Below, piece after piece: positions 1 to 6,277 of a DNA stretch of 6,338 nucleotides. The translations under genes and the position numbers were made by a program. Every line of letters begins with the position of its first letter. The first letter of the stretch is position 1. The notes under the pieces are model-generated. The model saw only the letters and a list, made by a program, of their open reading frames with translations, searched no databases and was not told where the DNA came from. The DNA is from Accumulibacter sp. (GTDB lineage Bacteria > Pseudomonadota > Gammaproteobacteria > Burkholderiales > Rhodocyclaceae), in contig JAISDL010000009.1 in the NCBI GenBank assembly GCA_031264825.1, forward strand, positions 1 to 6,338, in the 5' to 3' direction.

Positions 1-1169
1 GCTTGGCCGCGCCCCAAGTCGACGCGGACGGTGATTTCCGCCGATTTCATGATGCGCGCGCCGTCTTCCTCGCGGTACGCGACCGCGCGCCCTCCTTTTT
101 CGGCGACGAGGACTTCGTCGCTCCCCGCCGCGAGCCAGACGCGGACTTTATCGACGTCGAGGTCGCGTATTCCCGCGTAGCCGATCGCCGCGAGTATCCG
201 TCCGAGGTTCGGGTCTGAGGCGAAGAAAGCCGTCTTGACGAGCGGCGAATGCCCGATCGCGTAGCCGACGCGGCGACACTCGTCGCGGTCTTTCCCGCCT
301 TCGACGGCGAGCGTAATGAATTTCGTCGCGCCCTCGGCGTCGCGGACGATCGCCTGCGCCAATTCGGCGGCGACGGCGACGATCGCGCCACGCAGCGCGG
401 CGTAGCCCTCCGCGCCTTCGTCGGCGAGCGCGACGCCCGATTTCCCGGTCGCGATCAGTACGAAAGAATCGTTCGTCGACGTGTCGCCGTCGACGGTGAT
501 CGTATTGAACGATTCGTCAGCGGCCTCATGCACGAGCTTTTGCAACAGGGGCGCGGGAATCGCGGCGTCGGTTGCGACAAAGCCAAGCATCGTCGCCATA
601 TCGGGGTGGATCATCCCCGCGCCCTTGGCGATCCCGGTAATCACCACGCTCTTGCCGCAGACTTCTATCCGGCGCGAAGCGGCCTTGGCGACCGTATCGG
701 TCGTCATGATCGCGTGCGCCGCCGCGTGCCAGTTCTCCGCGCGCATATCCTCCACACAGCGCGGGAGCGCGGCGACGAGGCGGTCGACCGGGAGCGGTTC
801 GAGAATGACACCGGTCGAAAAGGGCAGTACCTGGTCTCTGGCAACGCCGAGCAATCCGGCAACCGCGTCGCAGGTGGAAAGCGCCGCGGAAAGCCCCGCC
901 TCGCCCGTTCCGGCGTTCGCGTTTCCGGTATTGATCACGAGCGCGCGGATTTCCCGGCCGTTCTCCAGATGTTCCCGGCACACATGCACGGGCGCTGCGC
1001 AAAACCGGTTTTGCGTGAAGACCCCCGCGACGACGCTCCCCGCGTCGAGCGTCATAAGCGTCAAGTCTTTATGGTCAGGCTTACGGATCGCGGCTTCGGC
1101 CGTCCCCAAGCGGACTCCGTCGACCGGGAAAAGCGAGGCCGGAGACGGCGTGGCGTAGTTTACAGGCAT
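1..1169 (-). CDS. argJ: Bifunctional glutamate N-acetyltransferase/amino-acid acetyltransferase ArgJ, C-terminus cut by window edge
   Basis: ArgJ moves the acetyl group from N-acetylornithine to glutamate, and in bifunctional forms also acetylates glutamate from acetyl-CoA, in cytoplasmic arginine synthesis. About 389 residues are visible, starting MPVNYATPSPASLFPVDGVR. The self-cleavage site reads KGAGMIHPDMATMLGF, with the nucleophile Thr193 after Ala192, so the precursor should split into alpha and beta chains there. The conserved TVDGDTSTNDS stretch lies at residues 225-235. The visible end, VRVDLGRGQ, matches the family's C-terminal region. From the usual ending I infer that roughly 20-25 residues lie beyond base 1. 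The ATG at 1169 is chosen because the N terminus fits the family and GAGGG (1174-1178) lies 4 bases upstream. The gene starts 39 bp after the secA stop, with no visible terminator between, which suggests co-transcription. Whether it is bifunctional cannot be read directly from sequence. Confidence 0.95.
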   Translation of the reverse strand, partial: MPVNYATPSPASLFPVDGVRLGTAEAAIRKPDHKDLTLMTLDAGSVVAGVFTQNRFCAAPVHVCREHLENGREIRALVINTGNANAGTGEAGLSAALSTCDAVAGLLGVARDQVLPFSTGVILEPLPVDRLVAALPRCVEDMRAENWHAAAHAIMTTDTVAKAASRRIEVCGKSVVITGIAKGAGMIHPDMATMLGFVATDAAIPAPLLQKLVHEAADESFNTITVDGDTSTNDSFVLIATGKSGVALADEGAEGYAALRGAIVAVAAELAQAIVRDAEGATKFITLAVEGGKDRDECRRVGYAIGHSPLVKTAFFASDPNLGRILAAIGYAGIRDLDVDKVRVWLAAGSDEVLVAEKGGRAVAYREEDGARIMKSAEITVRVDLGRGQ

Positions 1170-1208
1170 GAGACCCTCGATCGGACAAAAACGATTCGGC
1201 GCGCCGCG

Positions 1209-3917
1209 TCAGGAAAGTCTTCCGTGACACTGCTTATATTTCTTGCCCGACCCGCAGGGGCAAGGGTCGTTCCGCCCGACTTTCGGGCCGGCGCGCATCG
1301 GCTGACTTTTCGCGGGCGCCGCGTCGTCACCGAGCGCCTCCTCAAAGTCGGCGTGGTGGTATTGGACGTTCTGAACGTTCGCGCGCGGCGGCGCTTCCTC
1401 GGCGTCTTCGGAAGAGCGCACCTGGACCGTCATCAGAAGGCGCGTCACGTCGAAACGAATGCTGTCGAGCAAGCCCTCGAACAATTCAAACGCCTCGCGC
1501 TTGTACTCCTGCTTCGGGTTCTTTTGCGCGTAGCCGCGCAGGTGGATGCCCTGCCTCAGGTAATCGAGCGACGCCAGGTGTTCGCGCCACCGCGTATCGA
1601 GGTTCTGGAGCATGACGTCGCGCTCGAATTTCCGGAAGACGTCGGGGCCTGCGCGCTCGACCTTCGCACGGTATTCCGCATCGGCGCGCTCGGAAATCCG
1701 ATTGAAGATATCTTCGTCGGTCAGCGACGGTTCGCTCTCGTACCACTCGACGACCGGCGCGCGAAGCTGCAAATCGGACACAAGCGCCATTTCAAGCGCC
1801 GGGAGTTCCCATTGTTCCTCAAGGCTGTCCGCCGGGATGTAACGTCGGAGAATATCGTTCAGGACGCGGCTGCGCATCACCGTGATCGTCTCGGAAATCT
1901 CGTCCGCCTCAAGTAGTTCGTTCCGCTGCGCGTAGATGACCTTGCGCTGGTCGTTGGCGACGTCGTCGTATTCCAGAAGCTGCTTCCGGATATCGAAATT
2001 ATGCCCCTCGACCTTTCTCTGCGCCGACTCCAGCGAACGTGAAACCAGCGGATGCTCGATCGCCTCGCCTTCGGGCATCTTCAGCCGTTCCATGATCGAT
2101 TTCAGACGGTCGCCGGCAAAAATGCGGAGCAAGGGGTCGTCGAGCGCGAGATAAAAACGCGACGACCCGGGGTCGCCCTGGCGGCCTGAACGCCCGCGAA
2201 GCTGGTTGTCGATCCGCCGCGACTCGTGGCGCTCGGACCCGATGATATGCAGGCCGCCCGCCGCGACGACCTTTTCGTGGAGTTTTTGCCATTCGGCGCG
2301 CAGGACGGCAATACGCGATTCCTTCTCCGCGGCGTCAAGGGACTCGTCGTCCTGGATCGTCGTGATCCGCTTCTCGATGCTCCCGCCGAGGACGATGTCG
2401 GTGCCGCGCCCCGCCATATTCGTCGCGATCGTGATCATTCCCGGCATCCCGGCCTGCATCACGATTTCGGCTTCCTTGGCGTGCTGCTTTGCGTTCAGTA
2501 CCTGATGCGGGAGCTTTTCGCGGTCGAGCAGCCTGGAAAGAAGCTCGGAATTTTCGATCGATGTCGTCCCGACGAGAACCGGCTGCCCACGCGCGCGGCA
2601 GTCCCTGATGTCGCCAAGGATCGCGTTGTATTTCTCCTTGGCCGTGCGGAAGACCTGGTCGTTGTGGTCGGTCCGAATCATCGGCAGATGCGTTGGAATC
2701 ACGACGGTTTCCAGACTGTAGATTTGCTGGAATTCGTAGGCCTCGGTATCGGCCGTACCCGTCATCCCCGCCAGCTTGCCGTACATACGGAAATAGTTCT
2801 GGAAAGTGATCGACGCGAGCGTCTGGTTTTCGTTCTGAATCGAAACGCCTTCCTTGGCCTCGACGGCCTGATGAAGACCGTCGGACCACCGCCGCCCGAT
2901 CATCTGACGGCCCGTGAACTCATCGACGATGACGACCTCGCCGTCCTGGACGACGTATTGCTGGTCCTTGAGAAACAGGCTGTGCGCCTTCAACGCGGCG
3001 TACAAATGGTGGATCAGCAGGATATTCGACGCATCGTAAAGGCTGGCGCCCTCTGGAAAGATCCCAAGGCGCGCGAGGATTTCCTCGGCGCGCTCGTAGC
3101 CCGTCTCGGTCAGAAGGACCTGATGATTCTTCTCATCGACCCAATAGTCGCCCGGCCCCTCTTCTTCCTTGCAGCGGTCAAGCATCGGCGCGACCTGGTT
3201 CATCCGCACGTAGAGGTCGGTATGGTCTTCCGCCTGACCGGAAATGATCAGCGGCGTACGCGCCTCGTCGATCAGGATCGAATCGACCTCGTCGACGATG
3301 CCGAAACTCAGCTTGCGCTGAAAACGCTGCGAAACGTCGTAGACCATGTTGTCGCGCAGGTAATCGAAGCCGAACTCGTTGTTCGTCCCGTAGGTAATGT
3401 CCGCAGCATACGCCGCCTGTTTGGTGCCGTACTCCATCTGCGGCAGGATGACTCCGACGGAAAGGCCGAGGAAGCGATGCAAGCGTCCCATCCACTCGGC
3501 GTCGCGGCTCGCCAGGTAATCGTTGACGGTGACGATGTGCACCCCTTCGCCGTTGAGCGCGTTCAGGTAGGCCGGCAGCGTCGCGACGAGCGTTTTGCCT
3601 TCACCGGTACGCATTTCAGCGATTTTTCCGTCGTGCAGAACCATCCCGCCGATCAACTGAACGTCGAAATGCCGCATACCGAGGACGCGTTTACCCGCCT
3701 CGCGGACGACGGCGAACGCCTCGGGCAGGAGGGCGTCGAGCGTTTCGCCCTTGCCCAGCCGTTCCCGGAATTCCACCGTTTTGCCGCGCAGGGCTTCGTC
3801 GGAAAGCGCGGCGACACCGGCTTCCAGCGCGTTGATCCGCTTGACGACCGTGGAATAGCGTTTAATCAGCCTGTCATTGCGGCTGCCGAAAATCTTTCTG
3901 AGGAGACCGGAGATCAT
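1209..3917 (-). CDS. secA: Preprotein translocase ATPase SecA
   Basis: SecA is the ATP-driven motor that pushes unfolded preproteins through SecYEG at the inner membrane. The gene encodes 902 residues from ATG 3917. Walker A MRTGEGKT is at 102-109 and DEVD at 209-212, the same numbers as in E. coli SecA. Downstream are the preprotein cross-linking region, MAGRGTDIVLGG and QLRGRSGRQGD of the second ATPase domain, and the helical scaffold region (WREHLASLDYLRQGIHLRGY). The C-terminal zinc site has Cys886, Cys888, Cys897 and His898 (DPCPCGSGKKYKQCH), the SecB- and lipid-binding tail. A TTG five codons upstream (3932) would add MTIPR. I prefer ATG 3917 because MISGLLRKIFGSRNDR matches the family N terminus and numbering, although neither start has a clear Shine-Dalgarno. 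No secM-like gene is visible upstream. argJ follows after 39 bp. Confidence 0.98.
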   Translation of the reverse strand: MISGLLRKIFGSRNDRLIKRYSTVVKRINALEAGVAALSDEALRGKTVEFRERLGKGETLDALLPEAFAVVREAGKRVLGMRHFDVQLIGGMVLHDGKIAEMRTGEGKTLVATLPAYLNALNGEGVHIVTVNDYLASRDAEWMGRLHRFLGLSVGVILPQMEYGTKQAAYAADITYGTNNEFGFDYLRDNMVYDVSQRFQRKLSFGIVDEVDSILIDEARTPLIISGQAEDHTDLYVRMNQVAPMLDRCKEEEGPGDYWVDEKNHQVLLTETGYERAEEILARLGIFPEGASLYDASNILLIHHLYAALKAHSLFLKDQQYVVQDGEVVIVDEFTGRQMIGRRWSDGLHQAVEAKEGVSIQNENQTLASITFQNYFRMYGKLAGMTGTADTEAYEFQQIYSLETVVIPTHLPMIRTDHNDQVFRTAKEKYNAILGDIRDCRARGQPVLVGTTSIENSELLSRLLDREKLPHQVLNAKQHAKEAEIVMQAGMPGMITIATNMAGRGTDIVLGGSIEKRITTIQDDESLDAAEKESRIAVLRAEWQKLHEKVVAAGGLHIIGSERHESRRIDNQLRGRSGRQGDPGSSRFYLALDDPLLRIFAGDRLKSIMERLKMPEGEAIEHPLVSRSLESAQRKVEGHNFDIRKQLLEYDDVANDQRKVIYAQRNELLEADEISETITVMRSRVLNDILRRYIPADSLEEQWELPALEMALVSDLQLRAPVVEWYESEPSLTDEDIFNRISERADAEYRAKVERAGPDVFRKFERDVMLQNLDTRWREHLASLDYLRQGIHLRGYAQKNPKQEYKREAFELFEGLLDSIRFDVTRLLMTVQVRSSEDAEEAPPRANVQNVQYHHADFEEALGDDAAPAKSQPMRAGPKVGRNDPCPCGSGKKYKQCHGRLS

Positions 3918-3932
3918 TCTGGGAATCGTCAA

Positions 3933-3960
3933 GACGTGAAAGGGACGATTCTATCACGTC
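3933..3960. promoter_or_regulatory. Perfect 7-bp inverted repeat in front of secA
   Basis: Two arms, GACGTGA (3933-3939) and TCACGTC (3954-3960), are exact reverse complements separated by 14 bp. Their centres are 21 bp apart, about two turns of the DNA helix, and they bracket the candidate -10 box. This is the form expected of a dimeric repressor site. It could also be a weak RNA hairpin or chance. The geometry is seen in the sequence; the role is inferred. Confidence 0.35.
3948..3953 (-). promoter_or_regulatory. Possible -10 box of a secA promoter
   Basis: The minus strand reads TAGAAT, one change from TATAAT. It would place a transcript start near 3941, about 24 bases before the secA ATG. 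No good -35 box is found 16-18 bases upstream, so this is tentative. The hexamer sits inside the inverted repeat at 3933-3960. Confidence 0.3.
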
Positions 3961-4103
3961 CGGCATACCGAAGGATTTCATTCGTCGAGGGAGGAGGTAC
4001 TCACGCACCGGCGCCTGAAAAATGGCACACGCCGCCGGAAAACTTGCAGGAAAAAGCTCACGCGCAGATTCGGCGCGCGCCGGCGAAAAAGCACGGCGCG
4101 AAT

Positions 4104-5117
4104 TTAGCCGGCAGGCGTCTTCTCCGGTGAGGCGGCCGGAGCGCGCCCCTCGGACACGATCGCGTCCGCGTCTTTCTCCCGCATCTGAAGAAAACGCGCC
4201 GGGTTCTGCGCGACGCCCTTGAAACGTACTTCAAAATGGAGGTGCGGCCCCGTCGTCCGCCCCGTGTTCCCGCTGAAACCGATCGCCTGCTTGCGCTTGA
4301 CGATCTGCCCCGGCTTGACTTCGAGTTTGGACATATGCGCGTAGCGCGACGAAAAATCGTTCCCGTGGTCGATTTCGACCATATTCCCGTATTGGCGATG
4401 GAAGGACGCGAAAGTCACGACGCCGCCGGCGGCGGCGACGATCGGCGTCCCGACCTCGGCGGCGAAGTCGACACCCTCGTGCATCGCGATCGCGCCGTTG
4501 ATCGGGTCGACGCGCACCCCGAACTTCGATCCGGGACGCGCGTTGATCGGCGGAATCGTCGGCAAAAGGCTCGTCTGGATCCTCCGTTCGATGAGTTGCG
4601 ATTCGAGCACCGTGAGATTGTCGCTTTGCAGGGCGATCGCGTCCGACAGGCGGTCGATGTCGCGTTGCAAATTCGCCAGAAACTTCTGCGACGAGACGCG
4701 AACGAGCGGGCCGCCCTGCGCGGCGTCCTTCGCCTCGGCGCCCGCGTCGCTCTTCGAGTCTATCTCGGGAGGAACCTTCGTATCGTTTTTCAGGAAAGGA
4801 ACACCCGAAGTTTTCGAAATACGCTCGCCGAGGAGGTCGAGGCGTACCAACTGCGCCTGCATCTCGCCCAGGCGGACGGCCATCGACTTGATGTTGTCTC
4901 GCGTATAGTCCTCGATTTCGCGGTCACGAATCTCCTGCGCGCTCGCAACCATCTGCTGGACGAAAGGCAGCTTGAAATAGACGCTGAGCCACGAGAAAAA
5001 AAACGACATCGCGACGGAAAGCGTGACGAAACCCACGACGAAAGTACAAACCTGCCATGGTAAAATGGAAATCTTCCTGGTCGCCGCCGCTCGGCTCGGC
5101 ACAAAAATGATATGCAC
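4104..5117 (-). CDS. Membrane-anchored M23 family (LytM-type) metallopeptidase
   Basis: A 337-residue protein likely to cut, or regulate cutting of, peptidoglycan cross-bridges in the periplasm. Residues about 21-48 form one hydrophobic segment (WQVCTFVVGFVTLSVAMSFF onward), an uncleaved anchor after a short basic N terminus. Residues about 55-100 and 145-180 are polar, probably coiled coil, separated by a low-complexity linker. The M23 domain occupies about 195-312. Zinc ligands His213 and Asp217 (HEGVD) and His294 (PHLHFE) are present, as are the active-site histidines His261 (YAH) and His292, so the enzyme looks active rather than a degenerate activator. The start is GTG 5117, 3 bases after GGAGGGGAG. 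Longer upstream frames lack family resemblance and run through the opposing gene. The start overlaps the divergent dciA-like gene by 6 bp. The secA gene lies downstream, as in betaproteobacteria. Confidence 0.92.
   Translation of the reverse strand: MHIIFVPSRAAATRKISILPWQVCTFVVGFVTLSVAMSFFFSWLSVYFKLPFVQQMVASAQEIRDREIEDYTRDNIKSMAVRLGEMQAQLVRLDLLGERISKTSGVPFLKNDTKVPPEIDSKSDAGAEAKDAAQGGPLVRVSSQKFLANLQRDIDRLSDAIALQSDNLTVLESQLIERRIQTSLLPTIPPINARPGSKFGVRVDPINGAIAMHEGVDFAAEVGTPIVAAAGGVVTFASFHRQYGNMVEIDHGNDFSSRYAHMSKLEVKPGQIVKRKQAIGFSGNTGRTTGPHLHFEVRFKGVAQNPARFLQMREKDADAIVSEGRAPAASPEKTPAG
5058..5066 (+). promoter_or_regulatory. Possible extended -10 promoter of the dciA-like gene, inside the M23 gene
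   Basis: The plus strand reads TGGTAAAAT, that is TG, one base, then TAAAAT (one change from TATAAT). This extended -10 form can work without a strong -35, and none is seen. Transcription would start near 5073, about 38 bases before the ATG at 5112. The site lies in codons of the peptidase's membrane segment region. Confidence 0.4.
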
Positions 5118-5681
5118 GTACTCCCCTCCAAAACACTTGCAAAGCCCGACCCTCTGGCGAACTACCTGGAAATCGGCGACGCCGGAAAAATAATCGCGCA
5201 CGCAAAGCGCCTGGCAATCCTGTCGCGCATCTACCAGACGATCGTCCCCGCCCAACTCGGACTGATCAGCCAACTGGTCAACTACAAGTCGGAAAAGGTC
5301 ATCCTGCACACATCGAGCCACGCCGCCGCGTCCAAACTACGTCAGTTGGCACCAACGCTCGCCGACGGCTTTTCCCGACGCGGCTATCAGTGTAACGACA
5401 TTCAAATTAAAGTGCAACCCATTGAAACAAAAAAAGATTCACCCGTCCCCGCGCGAGAACCCTTAAGCCTTGAAACGGTAAAAGCGATCGAAGAACTCAG
5501 GAACGCCCTGCCCGAATCCGCGCTGCGCGCAGCTTTGGGCCAACTCGTTTCGCACGCCAGGGATCAGGAGTCAGGAGACAGGAAACGGGAGACAGAGAAG
5601 TTAGCGGCGGCTTCGCCGCCGGAGAAAAATCTACGAGGCGGGCAAGATGCCCACACTCCCAGAGTATATAGGTTGGGGTGA
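5112..5681 (+). CDS. dciA: DciA/DUF721 family protein with a repeat-derived C-terminal tail
   Basis: DciA proteins load or assist the replicative helicase DnaB in bacteria that lack DnaC. The reading frame has 189 codons. Residues about 14-100 carry the family pattern: a helical start (LANYLEIGDAGKIIAHAKRL), then VPAQL, a strand KVILHTSSHAAASKLRQLAP and GYQCNDIQIKVQP. A second conserved patch, SLETVKAIEELRNALPESAL, lies at 119-138 with LGQLVSHA to 149. From residue 150 (base 5559) to the stop, the protein is encoded by interspersed repeats (RDQESGDRKRETEK, then AAASPPEK and so on), so its native end was probably near residue 149. The stop at 5679-5681 lies inside another repeat element. ATG 5112 is the only in-frame ATG before the domain and has no clear Shine-Dalgarno. 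Family assignment is by pattern recognition; the loading role is known for the family, not shown here. Confidence 0.8.
   Translation: MHVLPSKTLAKPDPLANYLEIGDAGKIIAHAKRLAILSRIYQTIVPAQLGLISQLVNYKSEKVILHTSSHAAASKLRQLAPTLADGFSRRGYQCNDIQIKVQPIETKKDSPVPAREPLSLETVKAIEELRNALPESALRAALGQLVSHARDQESGDRKRETEKLAAASPPEKNLRGGQDAHTPRVYRLG
5121..5129 (-). promoter_or_regulatory. Ribosome binding site fixing the GTG start of the M23 gene
   Basis: The minus strand reads GGAGGGGAG, then TAC, then GTG. The GGAGG core is 7 bases from the GTG, which is good spacing and decides this start over longer frames. The site lies within codons 4-6 of the opposing dciA-like gene. Confidence 0.75.
5190..5217 (-). promoter_or_regulatory. 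Possible promoter of the M23 peptidase gene, inside dciA
   Basis: On the minus strand TTGCCA (5212-5217) and GATTAT (5190-5195) lie 16 bp apart, with 5 and 4 matches to the sigma-70 boxes. A transcript would start about 65 bases before the GTG. Because the two genes overlap at their starts, a promoter for the peptidase gene must lie inside the opposing gene or farther away, so this placement is plausible but unproven. Confidence 0.3.
5561..5595 (+). repeat. Heptamer repeat cluster 1 (five 7-bp units), inside dciA
   Basis: Five consecutive 7-bp units read GGATCAG, GAGTCAG, GAGACAG, GAAACGG, GAGACAG. The consensus is roughly G(A/G)(A/G)(A/T)CAG. Because 7 is not a multiple of 3, each unit is read in a different frame in the dciA tail. 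Confidence 0.85.
5600..5624 (+). repeat. GCC-hairpin element, copy 1
   Basis: GGCGGC (5606-5611), loop TTC and GCCGCC (5615-5620), followed by GGAG. It is the same element as at 5785-5818 and 6179-6212 with a different loop. No T-run follows, so it is not a typical terminator, although it lies in the last codons of dciA. Confidence 0.7.
5636..5662 (+). repeat. Short hairpin GGGCA/TGCCC, likely a repeat fragment
   Basis: GGGCA (5640-5644) and TGCCC (5648-5652) pair around AGA. Only one copy is seen here. I recall similar GGGCAAGATGCCC segments scattered in other genomes, but that needs a search. Confidence 0.4.
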
Positions 5682-5698
5682 GCGAAGCGATGCCCAAC
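5668..5698 (+). repeat. GWGERSDAQ-type interspersed repeat, copy 1
   Basis: A 31-bp element running from ATAGGTTGGGG to ATGCCCAAC, with GTTGGG and CCCAAC as ends that can pair. It differs at one base from the copy at 5713-5743. In one frame it encodes IGWGERSDAQ, a peptide often seen in spurious annotations. The dciA stop lies within it. Confidence 0.85.
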
Positions 5699-5712
5699 GT
5701 TCCCCAGCGTGC

Positions 5713-5743
5713 ATAGGTTGGGGTGAGCGCAGCGATGCCCAAC
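5713..5743 (+). repeat. GWGERSDAQ-type interspersed repeat, copy 2
   Basis: This 31-bp copy lies 45 bp after copy 1 in the same orientation and is identical except at one position (GCGCAG instead of GCGAAG). Confidence 0.85.
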
Positions 5744-5748
5744 ACCTC

Positions 5749-5767
5749 GCTTGCGCGAAGCGCAAGC
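5749..5767 (+). repeat. Perfect 8-bp hairpin
   Basis: GCTTGCGC (5749-5756) and GCGCAAGC (5760-5767) are perfect complements around GAA. A stable stem is expected in either RNA or single-stranded DNA. Only one copy is seen in the window. Confidence 0.7.
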
Positions 5768-5768
5768 C

Positions 5769-5818
5769 ATTTCAGGGATCAGGAATCAGATCAGTCAGCG
5801 GCGGCGTTGCCGCCGGAG
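5769..5818 (+). repeat. Heptamer cluster 2 followed by GCC-hairpin copy 2
   Basis: Units ATTTCAG, GGATCAG and GAATCAG (5769-5789) lead into a hairpin with stems GGCGGC (5800-5805) and GCCGCC (5809-5814) and loop GTT. Bases 5785-5818 match 6179-6212 at 33 of 34 positions in the same orientation. Confidence 0.85.
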
Positions 5819-5858
5819 TGACGAAACCCCACGCGGAATACCATCCCACCGTTATTCT

Positions 5859-5906
5859 TGCGGCTGCGGAATGGTTGGGGTTCGCTGCGCTCACCACCAA
5901 CCTATA
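5859..5906 (-). repeat. Left arm of a 48-bp inverted repeat, GWGERS-type element copy 3
   Basis: Reverse-complementary to 6277-6324 with 44 of 48 positions matching. The core (about 5872-5906) is an inverted member of the family at 5668 and 5713, here with AACCCCAAC-type ends. Confidence 0.85.
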
Positions 5907-5915
5907 CCGCCGATG

Positions 5916-5933
5916 GGCACGGCACGCCGTGCC
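5916..5933. repeat. GGCACGG/CCGTGCC hairpin, copy 1
   Basis: Perfect 7-bp arms around the loop CACG. The copy at 6132-6149 has the same arms with loop CGTG, so the two are exact reverse complements of each other. Confidence 0.8.
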
Positions 5934-5969
5934 TCACCAAAAACCCGCGAATACGGTAATCCAACCAAC

Positions 5970-5991
5970 TTTCCCCCTGACAAGGGGGAAA
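5970..5991 (+). repeat. CCCCT/AGGGG hairpin, copy 1
   Basis: Perfect 9-bp arms TTTCCCCCT and AGGGGGAAA around GACA. It is followed by ATGAAGGGGGTTT, which is also partly shared, inverted, with the copy at 6056-6077. Confidence 0.8.
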
Positions 5992-6055
5992 TGAAGGGGG
6001 TTTATGGCAATTCTGCAAGCATCGGCGAATTTCCACATCTTCCAAACCCCTCCAC

Positions 6056-6077
6056 TCCTCCCCTTGTCAGGGGAGGA
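6056..6077 (-). repeat. CCCCT/AGGGG hairpin, copy 2, inverted
   Basis: Perfect 9-bp arms TCCTCCCCT and AGGGGAGGA around TGTC. Read on the minus strand the centre is CCCCTGACAAGGGG, the same as copy 1. The outer stem bases differ but still pair, so the stem is kept while the sequence changes. Confidence 0.8.
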
Positions 6078-6131
6078 ACCACGGCGTCATGCGTCCGCGC
6101 GTCGGCGTCGAACGGTGCGCGCCCTTGTAGG

Positions 6132-6149
6132 GGCACGGCGTGCCGTGCC
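6132..6149. repeat. GGCACGG/CCGTGCC hairpin, copy 2, inverted
   Basis: Perfect 7-bp arms around CGTG, the exact reverse complement of 5916-5933. Confidence 0.8.
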
Positions 6150-6155
6150 TATCGG

Positions 6156-6212
6156 GTATCAGGAATCAGGAGACAGGGATCAGATCGGTCAGCGGCGGCG
6201 TTGCCGCCGGAG
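6156..6212 (+). repeat. Heptamer cluster 3 followed by GCC-hairpin copy 3
   Basis: Units GTATCAG, GAATCAG, GAGACAG and GGATCAG (6156-6183) lead into a hairpin with stems GGCGGC (6194-6199) and GCCGCC (6203-6208) and loop GTT. The second half matches 5785-5818 with one mismatch. Confidence 0.85.
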
Positions 6213-6242
6213 AAAAGCAACAAAACACCGATCGGTTTTCAT

Positions 6243-6277
6243 CTGATCCCTGATACCTGACATCTGTCCTCTGAACT
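6243..6277 (-). repeat. Heptamer cluster 4, inverted (five 7-bp units)
   Basis: On the plus strand the units read CTGATCC, CTGATAC, CTGACAT, CTGTCCT, CTGAACT. On the minus strand they are the same CAG-ending heptamers as elsewhere. The exact 7-bp phase is kept through all five. Confidence 0.8.

Larger units (their letters stand above)
3918..4103. other. Intergenic region between the M23 peptidase gene and secA
   Basis: This 186 bp gap separates the stop of the M23 peptidase gene from the secA start, both on the minus strand. It contains the possible secA promoter and inverted repeat listed separately. I see no strong terminator after the peptidase gene: the GC-rich palindrome at 4071-4082 has no T-run behind it on the minus strand. 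A 35-codon minus-strand reading frame (3981-3874) overlaps the secA start out of frame, but nothing supports it as a gene. Confidence 0.6.

Noticed and set aside
249..1916. 555-codon plus-strand frame across argJ and the 3' end of secA
   Set aside because: It is antisense to two clear genes, has no recognisable domain, and is rich in Arg, Asp and Val as expected from the reverse frame of GC-rich coding DNA.
3874..3981. 35-codon minus-strand frame overlapping the secA start, a possible SecM-like leader
   Set aside because: No signal sequence, no arrest-like motif and no clear ribosome binding site. If the candidate promoter is right, its start lies upstream of the transcript.
4071..4082. GC palindrome after the M23 stop as a terminator
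   Set aside because: The stem is only 4 bp with a GCGC loop, and no T-run follows on the minus strand.
2226..4130. 634-codon plus-strand frame opposite secA
   Set aside because: It mirrors secA codons and shows no domain or ribosome binding site; long antisense frames are common in GC-rich genes.
4022..4222. 66-codon plus-strand frame after a GGAGGAGG stretch at about 3991-3998
   Set aside because: The purine-rich stretch is over 20 bases from the ATG, the frame runs antisense into the M23 gene, and the product has no recognisable feature.
5118..5321. Upstream extension of the M23 peptidase to a 405-residue protein
   Set aside because: The extra 68 residues are the antisense of dciA. The GTG at 5117 has a strong GGAGGGGAG site and gives the family's usual N terminus just ahead of the membrane segment.
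6222..6239. AAAAC...GTTTT symmetry around CCGATCGG as a terminator
   Set aside because: The palindrome leaves too small a loop or needs a bulge, and the T-run is only four bases, so it is not a convincing terminator.
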